64,000 nt of DNA, taken from NCBI GenBank assembly GCA_916613615.1, contig OU744726.1, forward strand, positions 57,242,987 through 57,306,986, in the 5' to 3' direction. The position numbers and the translations under genes were made by a program. Within the stretch, counting starts at the first letter, position 1. Every line of letters begins with the position of its first letter. Source of the stretch: Steromphala cineraria (lineage: Eukaryota > Mollusca > Gastropoda > Trochida > Trochidae). Shown here in pieces: positions 12,240 through 23,200 of the stretch. The notes beneath the pieces are model-generated. The model made no database searches. It was not told where the DNA came from and saw only the letters and a list, made by a program, of their open reading frames with translations.

Positions 12240-12735
12240 CTGTAGAGTGTGGCCAATGTGATTCCCCCTTTGTAATGGCCACAGGGTCACCAATCATAAA
12301 ATTAAGTATATAGGCGACAAGTTTCAGTTTTCTAGGCCTTATACCTCAGGAGATGAAAATAGATTTTAAGGACGTTCCTGTTGCCTTTATTAGGGGCAAC
12401 AGGGTCACCAAAGCTACAATTCATAATCCTCACTAGTCAAGGAGTCTGTACACGACGTTTCAGCTTTCTAGGCCTTATATGCTTCTGGAGAAGAAGATGA
12501 AAATAGGTTTTTAGGGCGTGGCCCCTGTGGCCCTTATTAGGGACCACAGGGTCACCAAAGCTACAATTCATAATCCTCACTAGTCAAGGAGTCTGTAAAC
12601 AAAGTTTCAGCTTTCTAAGCCTTATGGTTCTGGAGAAAAAGTCGAAATTCCACAAAGGTACGGACGGACGTGCCATGCCATAAGCCCATCTGTCCTTACA
12701 AGGCAGATGAGCTAAAAAAAAATTATTATTATTTT
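12240..12735 (+). mobile_element. Retroelement 3' region with ~130-bp internal duplications
   Basis: CACAGGGTCACCAAAGCTAC and CACTAGTCAAGGAGTCTGTA each occur twice and a diverged third module lies upstream. It ends ACGGACGGACGTGCCATGCC then GGCAGATGAGCT and an A/T-rich tail. Same overall organisation as 1700-2222. Confidence 0.6.
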
Positions 12736-13169
12736 TTTTTTTTCACAAACTTCTTTTGTTTGATGAGGAGTATACATATGAATTTGGGGATAGTGTCGTG
12801 CAATCTCAAAAGAACTTGTGAAGAGGTGAGATTTTCGAAGTCATCAGCACTGCAAAGACTACCATTATTGCGTTAAAAACTGTTGTTAGCTTGTATTCTC
12901 GTAAGTACGAAATTGCCCGCTCTGTGACACACCAACAATAGCAGATGAATTTCACTATCTTTTCCGATGCTTAGCTTTTGATGATATAAGAAAAAATTAC
13001 ACACCGGAATATTTTTGTGGTTTCCCTAATATTCATAAAATGAAAATGTTGATATGTTCTAAAAGGCTATCAGTTATAAAAAATATGTCAAAATTTGTTA
13101 CAATTGTAAACTCTGTATTGAAATAATTGATGTAAAATCGACCTTCACATTGTATATATCTATTTTGCT

Positions 13170-13238
13170 TGTATTTATATTTATGCTCTTGTACCACCGT
13201 CGGTGGTGAATAGAGAATAAAGAATTTGAATTTGAAGT
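13170..13238 (+). mobile_element. Truncated non-LTR retrotransposon 3' end, copy 1
   Basis: TTGTACCACCGTCGGTGGTG then GAGAATAAAGAATTTGAATT. The small hairpin plus a TTTGAA tail repeat also occurs at 37962-38020. Tails of this type mark 3' ends of LINEs; the family was not identified. Confidence 0.6.
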
Positions 13239-13522
13239 ACGAATCTTATTGATATCTATATCTATTATTGATATATTGAAAATATCTTAACCAATCCAGC
13301 TAGATTATAAATCCATGGTTATATATACATGCATGTACTGAATATCTAGTATCAATTGATTGGCGGAGAGGGGATCACGAACTAGATGAAACAGCAGTCT
13401 GAACGAATAACAAAGGCAAATATAGAAATTAAGTTTTATTCACATGTTATACACATATCGTTCAAGTCATCTTGTATACAATTGTTGTCAATCTATGAAT
13501 CGTTACAAACATTTCATTAATT

Positions 13523-13810
13523 TTATTCAGTCAAGATCAAATGTAATCCATGTGATCATTTAAAGAATTTTAAACGATACATTTATTACGTTATTACTTT
13601 AATATACTTCAAGTTCTTTTATTGAAGATCGAATTCAATTGATGTGATCATTTAAAGAATTTTAAACGATACATTTATTACGTTATTACTTTAATATACT
13701 TCAAGTTATTTTATTCAAGATCGAATTCAATTGATGTAATCATTTAAAGAATTTCAAACGATACATTTATTACGTTATTACTTCAATATACTTCAAGTTC
13801 TTTTGATTGA
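13523..13810. repeat. 92-bp tandem repeat, three copies
   Basis: Units carry GTGATCATTTAAAGAATTTT, AACGATACATTTATTACGTT and TATACTTCAAGTTC in the same order at a 92-bp spacing (13552, 13644, 13736). Confidence 0.9.
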
Positions 13811-16189
13811 TACCGAAATCCAAAAATTAGAAAGGTCCTTTACGTGAAACAACTAAATACATCATGTCTGTTAGCACTTGAAAGTTTTTCTTTTGAAGAC
13901 ACCAAAGTCGATTACAGTAGGAATTAATGGATGTATAGGTTTATTTGGTAAATAAGCGAAACATTCAGATACAACCTGTCAGTTTAGATGCATGTACATA
14001 GGGGAAGCACTGTTGATTCGATACGGGCTGATTTGTTTGATTTATACATATCTATATATTTACAAACAAAGAGTGGCTTAAAACTAATGAAGTTGTAGAA
14101 GCGAAACGTTTAAGGATAACACAAGTACCAATACACATATTTGTAAATGTAACGGTTAAATTCAACTCATTATCTTTAATCACTTACTCATTATTATATC
14201 TTGAAATAAAGAAAAGTTAAAATAAAATATTTCTTGGATTTTTATCTTATCTATTTTTTTACGATGTTTTAAACAAATATAACAAAAGTGAAATTAGTTT
14301 TACATAAAATGTAAATTTAGTCACAACAAATGCAATTGATTACTCAATTTTTTAAATCGTTCTCTGCATTATTAAATCTATCAAAATTGCCAATTATGCA
14401 ACCGGAGTAAGTTTGAATAAAGACACAAATAGAACAAGAAATGATAAGAGAATAACATAGCTGTGGTGTGAAGCGCAGTGTTATTTTATCAAGTTACAAC
14501 AACATAGTTATCTTTGAAATCTTGAGGGTGATGTCTTCAAATTAGATTCATGTAAAACATTTGAACCGATTAACCTAGAAATTTATATGACTTTTATTGA
14601 ATCTTATGTAAGAGCTAAAATAAAAATAATTTTAGCAGAATATATATATTAGATACATCTTTCATACATATAAATCATCACATAAACGTACGAACAATTC
14701 AAACATGTCGATCCACAAATAAACAAATAAAGCTCTATAGTTTTGTTTGAAAAAAATAAAAACACACGTTTACATGATTGCTGAACAATCAGAAGTAGGT
14801 TTGTTGAGTTTATGAACAAATATTCAATTACAAAAGTCTCAAGGAGTGCTATCTACTTTGCATTGCCTATAATAAAGCGACTTAACTATTGGTATTAAGG
14901 GCATCAGCAACCATCCTATATTTTTCATATTTCAAATTCATAATAGAACGCCCTTTAAAGTTAATATTCAGTAGATACAGAAAGTGAACATATTGTATAA
15001 TCCTTGATACAAATATATCTAAATATATTTGATTTTTATATTAAAATTCATAATACAACGCCCTGTTACCATAGCTCTATAGATAAAGTAAGTTAGTTTT
15101 ACTGTAAACTGCATTTTACTTGATATATACGATATCCTTATCCTTGTTTTGCTAATCATAACATTCCTAAAGATATCACCAAAACTTCTCCAAAATGTAA
15201 CAACAAATATCCAAACAAAATAACACATTTCAAACTAAACATAACACAAGAATAAACAATACAAAACGAAGTATAAAATAAATACAGAGGAGAGCAGCAA
15301 GACGTAACTAAATAAAGCCTTAATGAATGCATCCAATATAAGTTCTCAAGAATAAAAATACTGATGTTTAACTTGATTAAGCCACACGGAGTAGTGGCAC
15401 TAAATGATACCAGATATACCTTGAGTTTTCGTTCTTTCCATTGATACCATTGTATTATCTAACTTAAATGTAATCATCATGTGTATATTTAATAATCTTC
15501 ATGTTAATAAATGGCTTGTGTTGGAAAATACCTTATATCACATTTTGTGGCCAAAGTTGTTAAATGAAGAATCACTGAATAGTGTTATTTATAGCCAAAG
15601 TATCACCATGTTTCAATGTATACAACTCTTCATGGTTAAGGAGGGGGGGGGAGTAATTGTAAATAGGGATGCCTTTTTGATATCATTGTATGTTATTGAT
15701 GCAATATTTAACTGGTTATATGCTATGTTCTAATGGAGAGGTAATGCAAAGCGAAGTAAAGTTAAGACCTGACTAATACCGACGTCCAGATGAGCTCGGT
15801 GGTATATGACAAGATGTTGATCACATCCAACAGCAACTCGTAGATGACGTTAATGGCAAGTATAGCTTTGCAAAATTTTGCATAGAAAACGTCAGTTTGT
15901 ACGTAATTACTGTTCCCTCATTATTGACAATTCATGACGTCTTTTGTCTGTTATTTAGCTGTGTAGTCCCTTCATACACTTACCTACAAGTACACACAAG
16001 CTGTATATTTGAGGAAAGCATACGTATTGCATAATCACATGTTATGGACGTTTCAAAAGCTCGTTAATATAGTCAGCTCTATATTTCTCTGCGCATGAGC
16101 ACCAAGGACCTTAGTTCAGTCTTTCACACACGCGTCTCGTCATTAAGGACGTCTATATCGTGCATCTTGTATTTGACACTTTGTCACTA
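13811..16189. other. No gene seen; downstream of the CUB gene
   Basis: Very AT-rich. The 84-codon plus-strand frame at 15.5 kb has no protein-like features. It contains an ATTAAA (minus, 15488-15493) that may end the SR-tail transcript. Confidence 0.5.
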
Positions 16190-16445
16190 GATAGTGTATG
16201 TGTACAAACTGTTAATAGATCCTGCAATAGTACTCATAGTTACTAGATGGTGTATCAGTACACATTGTCACTAGACTGTACAGTAGTTCACATTGTCTGT
16301 AGATCGTGAATCCGCTGTACACATTGTCACTAGATCGTGTATAAGTACACATTTTCTATAGAGCTATATTAGTACACATTATCACTAGAATGTGTATTAG
16401 TACACATAGTCTGTAGATCGTGTATTAGTACATATCGCCCTTAGA
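16190..16445. repeat. Degenerate ~33-bp tandem repeat, possibly in the 3' UTR of the SR-tail transcript
   Basis: Recurring blocks related to CACTAGATCGTGTATTAGTA and GTACACATTGTC, roughly eight imperfect copies. It starts about 45 bases past the SR-tail stop codon on the minus strand, so it would be transcribed as 3' UTR if that isoform extends to the next poly(A)-like signal. Confidence 0.7.
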
Positions 16446-16490
16446 TGTTTGCCAATGTTCCATGTCTATTGGAACCGCAGCTAACCATGC

Positions 16491-17269
16491 CTACACTTGG
16501 CTTCCATACTGATCTTGTTCCACCGTATATTGGCGGCCCCTGCTCCTTGACCTGTCCTCTCGTCTTCCGCCGGGATTATGTGAGACGTTACGATCATCTT
16601 CACCTTGACTACTGGTCGAGGAGTTACTTTCTTCCCGACTTCGCTTGGCCATACTACTTACATCATACATGCGGTTGTGACCTTTGCTGTCATAAGCACT
16701 GTGATTTGAACTTTGGCTGTGTGGCGACCTTGACCTTGACCTCCTTTGACTTCCACCACTTCCTCCGCGGTCGCCATGAGACCTTGACCTTCGACCAGAG
16801 TCACGATGACCTGAACGGTGACCCGATCTTGACCTTGATCGCTGACTTGAAGTTCCACCATCACTGCCGCTATTTTTCCTGTTTCTAGTTTTGCGAGCAC
16901 TTCCGCTTCTGGCGCTGCGGGATATGCTGCTATTCCCCTGTCCGTTTTCCTGATTCTTGGAAACATATCTACGACCAGAAGGTGCATCAGAGCCGGATTC
17001 AAAAGACCCGTTTACTACACCACTTCCTATGTCGTCACTTCCGGTACTGTCACGGCTCCTGTCATGGGTTCCGTCTTCAGAGGAAGAATAAGCTTTGTTC
17101 TCGTAACCCCCTTTTTGCTTGCTACGGCGCCCCTTGGGGTCAGGGTTCATGTTGACGTAAGTGTTGTGTCCATCTGCCGAACTGTAGCTGCTGTTGTGGC
17201 TGTCGGAGCCAGATTCATAACTTCCGGAGTAGCGGTTCTTCTTTCCAGGAAACATCACTTTTGAATTTT
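16491..17269 (-). CDS. Alternative terminal exon: tyrosine-motif and SR-rich cytoplasmic tail
   Basis: The acceptor TGATTGCAG| enters in phase 1, so exon 4 can join it directly (split codon GAA, Glu). It encodes 258 residues to a TAG at 16493-16491. The first ~60 residues hold HNTYVNMNP, where YVNM fits both YxxM (PI3K p85 SH2) and YxN (Grb2 SH2) consensus motifs, and GGYENKAY, a second YxN. The middle is Ser/Gly/Asp-rich. From about SRSARSGSARK onward it is an SR domain with runs such as QRSRSRSGHRSGHRDSGRRS and RRSRSRSP. It ends YGSQV, which fits a class I PDZ ligand (S/T-x-V). Motif function is inferred from consensus only. No AATAAA lies within 500 bases downstream; an ATTAAA is at 15488-15493. 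Confidence 0.8.
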
Positions 17270-20200
17270 CTGCAATCAGAAATACGTTTCCATAAAAAAT
17301 GAGATTATAAAGCTTACATTGTAATGCAGTGACCCTCTCGAGATTGCATAACGTCTTTTTATAGATAAAAAAGAATGCCAAAAGAAAGCCTTTCACAAAA
17401 TTTGGATATATTCAAAATAAACTAAAAAGAAACATGTTTATTCAAGAGAAATGAAATTTACTTAACACTGCTAAAGATGTTTAGATGTAGTTCATCAAGG
17501 TGGAAATGACAGGATGAGAAGACAATAAGTTCCACCTTGAAATACCATGCTATTTATGATATAAAGACAGGCTCGTCAGATGTGTCATATTTATGAGTTA
17601 TCAAAGCAGAGAAAATTGAGTTGGTTATTACTCCTTTGTTCATCTTAACCAAGAAATGGAAACATCACAAAACGCAAGTTTAACGCCATCACGTGCACAA
17701 AGATTAAGTAAGATTTATTTTTAAATACACGCAGAATACACCTGAATTTTATCGTAAAATGTAAAATTAATGTCCATTTCAATTACTATTTTCTTGAAGC
17801 TGGCTTACAAACTTGCCGTGATTGTAAAAAGATTAATTCCACCCCAAATCAGTCTTATTGAGGTCATTGACACGAGCTGGGTGAATCTTGAGGTCACTAT
17901 GTCGTCACATGTTACATGTCGCTTCCGTGAGCCCAAACCGTCGCTCTACATGTTGTATCGATTTTAATGTGCGTCTAGTGACTTTAAATTTCAACACTCG
18001 GTCTCTCACCATTGACGGCAATATTGTATCAACTGTGTGCCGGGCAGGCACTGATGGAAAGAGTGGTATCAGTGGGTTAGCTCGGTAGTGGCTTGTGTTG
18101 TTGACCGGACGGTGGTTCGAATCCGAAAAGTAATACTTAAAGGGGCAGTGACACGTTTTTTGATAATTTTATATTTTAAAATTTTCACTGAGAATTGTAC
18201 GTTAATGCTTGATGTATTATTTTGAAAGTGTCAAAAATCTCATAACACAAATCAATCGTCCATAGTAAGAGAACAAAGTATGAAGATTCACCTAAAATCC
18301 ATGGGCAGCCATTTTGTGTGAACACCTTTTATTCATTTTGTGTAAGAAAAAGGAATCGCATAGGTAAACTTTACAATGTATATTTGAATTATTACTGCTT
18401 CATTTAGTTTAAATGCATTGTCTTTCAATTGAAAGCATTAATTTTCATTTTCCTGACATCATCTTATAATCCCCCTGAAAACATGCTACTGCCCCTTTAA
18501 TGCACAAAAGGAATATAGATGATTTTTAGGGGTGTCAGTATAGATCAAACTGTCGACATATCACAGTAGTTGCTGTGCCGATACTACTTTATCGGTAGTC
18601 AATTTTGAAACGATCAATAGTTTCGATAGCACGTCTTACATACTATCGATAGTATAGACATTTTAGTCAATTCAGTTGAGTTCAATTTTAAACATTCACA
18701 TAAACACACGTCTTTTTACATTTGGAAATTACAACAAATGTGGTCGTTAATTCGTGTGTTATTAAACACCAAACTCATCCCCTATGGATACCGTATTTAA
18801 TACAACTCTCTTTCGCTCGTTAGATACGTTTACAACCCACTCGTTGTAATAAATACGGTATCCATAGGGGTTGAGTTTGGTATTCTCTATGTCAACGCGC
18901 ACCAACCGTATTGTACTAGATCCACTAGTCAACGGTCATCATTGGTTTGTCTCGCTGTTTCGGGGAAATGTTTTAAATGGAGAAATGTTTGAAATGGTGA
19001 AATGTTTTAACTGGTGAAATGTTTTATATGTTTAATATGGTGAAACTGTTAATTAAAATCGTGCGCAAAACAATAAGGAGTAGGATACTATTGGATGGTT
19101 CGTGTTCGTTTCTAAAACATTATGTTATTGGGAAAAAATACTGCAGAGATTATTTGGTGTCAACTGACTTAAAATGTATCATCAATAAATGTGAAAATGA
19201 TTATAAATGTGTTCATCATTAATCACATGTCGTGTGTCGTTCTCGAAGACTCTATAAAATGGCACAATTGGTGAAGGGGTGGAATGCAAGATTTGATGCA
19301 GTGTTGTGGTGCAATGGAAGATACATCAACACAAGGTCAGCACGCTCTGGGTGTTTAGGTCTGCGGTTCGAATCCCGGGGGAATGACTGGGTGGGTTCGT
19401 AATGTTGTTTATCGCTGAATTAATGCTCATTAGATGATCAATGGTAAACTTAGAAGTCTGAGAAATAAATTGCTTTAAAATACAACCTTCTAACGACTAG
19501 GAATGAAAAATGGCATAGAGCCCGATAAACTCCTTTGTTTGCATGTGTAGTTTATTAACGTGATATTTGATGTCACTTGGAAATATGATTTGTTTGCAAT
19601 CAACATTGCTCTATACAGAGTGATAACATATGAGGAAGTTGTGATAAGTTGAAGATGATAAAATGCCACCATACTCAATAGATCTTTGAATCATGCAAAC
19701 TACTTTGAACTACAAAGCTCAAAAGTTGACTGATGTAATTAATGCAAACGACACCCTACCCCACAACACGTGACACACGATTGCTAAACAAGGATAAACT
19801 GAAGAGGAAGGTTGCCGAAACAATTGCCGATTTGATTTTGAAAGTTTAGACACTCTACATCATTCTACATAATTTTTTGTTATGAATCTTACTACCAGAA
19901 TTTTGAAGGACCCTACCCCTTTTTATTACATTTTTTAAGCTCTGGCCGTAGATATCTTTGACCAAATCCAAGATGTAAACAGTCTTTTATAACCTTAGGT
20001 TATATAAACGCTGTACACGTAATAATACTTAACAGCTGGTACCACTTCAATTTTCAGAGTTGACTCAAACGTCTTAATATTGAACAAAGACCTGTAGCTG
20101 AGTCTGTTTTACAGTGGTTAGACTTCAGTCGCTGACATATGTATCTTGGTGTGCTCTATTTCATGTAAGGAGATTCCTCTTTTGGGTAATAAACTGTCAT

Positions 20201-23200
20201 CCTATCTTATCTAAAAGTGGGAACTTTATTTGCCCTTAATCATTCAAAACGCTTTATATTCATAAAGTAAGCAGTATCTATATGGATGTTAAAATTAACT
20301 TTAAGGAATGGCTCGACGGTGCGAAGACATGGAATAACTGTTTGTATTGTTTATGTAGTGACGGCTGCATCATTTCCGAAAATAAATAAAACACATTTGG
20401 GTAGTTGAAAACGTATGACTTTATTGAGAGTACTGTCGATGAGTGATAACAAAAGACAATGAATGAACACTGGTTGATGGTAGACACAGAGAGATAACAT
20501 TTATAATCATATATGTTGATATCATAAGTATTCCTGATTTTTTTTGATTTTTTATGAAATACGTTAATTTCATTGTTCGTTTCATTGATCGTTGACCATA
20601 TTTTCTAAACATTTTAACTTTTTTGATTTATGTACAGGCAAGCTAAGAATGATTATTATGCAGTTATGTGCGGATTTAAGTAGAACTTGTAAGAGAAGGT
20701 GTGATGATTTATATGTATTCTCGTCTTGGCCGCGACATTTCATAGTGGTCTTGACGATGTCTCCCTTCACTCCTCCGTCCGTCTCTTCTTTCATCTCTCC
20801 GTTCTCTGGAGGGGTCACGTCTGTCGTCTCGTCTGCCGCTTCTTCTGTCTTCTCGCCTGTCAACACTCCGGTCATCTCTTCGTTCATTCCTCCGTTCACT
20901 ACTTCTCCCTCTGTCGTAATGATCATCTCTCCTTTCACTCCGTCGTTCACTGCTTCTTCCTCTCTCATGTGGTTCATCTCTCCTTTCACTCCTTCGCTCA
21001 TCCCTCCTTCCAACCGATCTGTCATCCCTTCTTCCGCTCCTTCGCTCATCTCGACTTTCTACTGATCTGTCGTCTCTTCTTTCATTCCTTCGCTCATCTC
21101 GACTTCCTACTGATCTCTCATCTCTTCTTTCATTCCTTCGCTCATCTCGACTTCCTACTGATCTCTCATCCCTTCTTTCACTCAATCCTTCATGTTTCCG
21201 TCCATATGATCTGTCGTTTTGTCCTTCGCTTCTCCGGTCATTTTTACGGTCATCCAACCACCGGTCGCTTTTGTCATCCTTCCATCGGTCGCTTTTGTCA
21301 TCCTTCCATCGGTCGCTTTTGTCATCCTTCCATCGGTCGCTTTTGTCATCCTTCCATCGGTCGCTTTTGTCATCCCTCCATCTGTCGCTCTTGTCATCCC
21401 TCCATCGGTCGCTTTTGTCATCCTTCCACCGGTCGCTTTTGTCATCCTTCCACCGGTCGCTTTTGTCATCCCTCCACCGGTCGCTCTTGTCATCCCTCCA
21501 TCGGTCGCTTTTGTCATCCCTACTCTCATTCCTCCACTTGCTTCTCCCCTCCTCCCTCCATCCATCGGTCCTCTCGCTCTTGGTGTCCCCATGTTCACTC
21601 CTCCAGTCCCGCTCACTCCCTCGATTGCTTCTGTGTCCAATCTTCAATTCCGACCCTGCTGCAAATGAAAAGAAGATGATTAGCAGTTTTGGTAAATGCT
21701 AAAATGACTGTCACATTTAAAGCATCGTATCTTACGTTAGTAACAAATATCAGTTAAAACATGACCATCCACGAGTTTGTCCACATTTAGCGATTTTGTT
21801 AGTTTTGTATTTTCCTGTGGAGATATTCATGTCACAGGCAAGACAAACACATTGACAACATTGAACAACCATTAAACACCGAATGAAAGAAACATAGAAG
21901 AAAAATTAACTTACCAGAAAAATTGAAGTCATTCTCCTTTCAAATCTCATGAGAAATTCCTTAAAGAAATCTTTCGTTTACACGCGAGAACCGTCGAATT
22001 ATTTGATTCAATATTCTTCCCGCAAACGATTATGTTTATGGGAAAAAATATGTAGCTCAAGTGCAAAGACGCAGAACTTGCCTTTGAAATTAAAATGTAA
22101 AATGAAAAATCACAATGAAATTAAGAGAGAAAGAAAGAAATGCAACCGTGAAGTGACATGAATACCTACACCGGTCAATACAAGCTTGTACTGAATACAC
22201 GATACAAGATAAAGCAATAATTCACAAAATGAATAGGTAACAAGGATCGAGACGATGATAATTGTTAGTATTGTGCAGTGAGGCGGGCACCCCGTATGGA
22301 TTTGGTTACACGTCATCCTTTGGATTGTCGCTCGGCTCGTAGTTATAAAGGGAGATAATTATAAGAGCGACAATAGCTCATACACAAGAACTTAAAAATA
22401 ATCAGTATTGAAAACTATTTAGATATGACCAGTAACTAAACATATAAAGAAAATAATACACCCCCGTCCTCCACTTCTAAAATAACCTCAAGGACAGACA
22501 AGCTCCTCATTGTCAGAACTTCCGCTAGTCAGAATCCCTAGACGGAAGTGACCGTGATTGGCCAAATTTAAGAAAGCAAGTTTTATAATTTGTCTATTTC
22601 AACAATCGGCTTGCAAAAAGAGATAGAATTTCAAATTTCTGCTGAGTCATGTCTAGGGTTCCTGTCTGGCCACGATACTGATCATATGTTCGTGACGAGT
22701 CGATGTGTAGTCGAGGGTTTTAGCAAAAGTGTATGCTTATCGGTATAGGAATAGTATGAAACCAAACATAAATAATTGGCAGTGAGTTACGGTAAATGAC
22801 ATCATGTGGAGTTTTAGATATCAGCCCCGATGGACCGAGGCGTGGCTTAACAACATGGCGGCTGTCTGTCCTTCAGAATATCGTATATAGAGGAGGGACC
22901 GAGGGGGGATTGTTATCTATGTTATTCTTCATTTTACATAGCCTTTTGATTATTTTCATTTTCCTGTGATCTCATATTGGGTTGGGCTTTGGATGTGTTA
23001 CTACCGGTAAAAAAGATTTCGGAATCAGAGAAGGAAATATACATAAGTAAATGATTTAAAGGTTGTATTTGCAAAAAAAGGTATAGGATGGGTTGTTACA
23101 GGTATCATCCCTTTCGTAACTTTGTATCTACCAAATAATATTGTAGTTTGAGCACTTGCATAAATCACTTCATCCACTTCATATTCCGCAAAAATATATG

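Noticed and set aside
16445..16888. 147-codon plus-strand frame, His/Cys/Tyr-rich
   Set aside because: Antisense of the SR-rich exon; composition follows from reversed Ser/Arg codons.
18066..18130. Functional tRNA gene
   Set aside because: A and B boxes are present but the acceptor and anticodon stems do not pair.
20726..21679. 317-codon plus-strand open frame (and 143-149-codon frames) opposite the Arg/Asp tail exon
   Set aside because: The 24- and 48-bp periods are multiples of three, so every frame without a stop in the unit stays open. The minus strand has the splice phase and the protein-like composition.
22850..22895. ATGGCGGCTGTCTGTCCTTC as a possible start exon on the plus strand
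   Set aside because: The frame stops after eleven codons and no donor of adequate strength precedes the stop.
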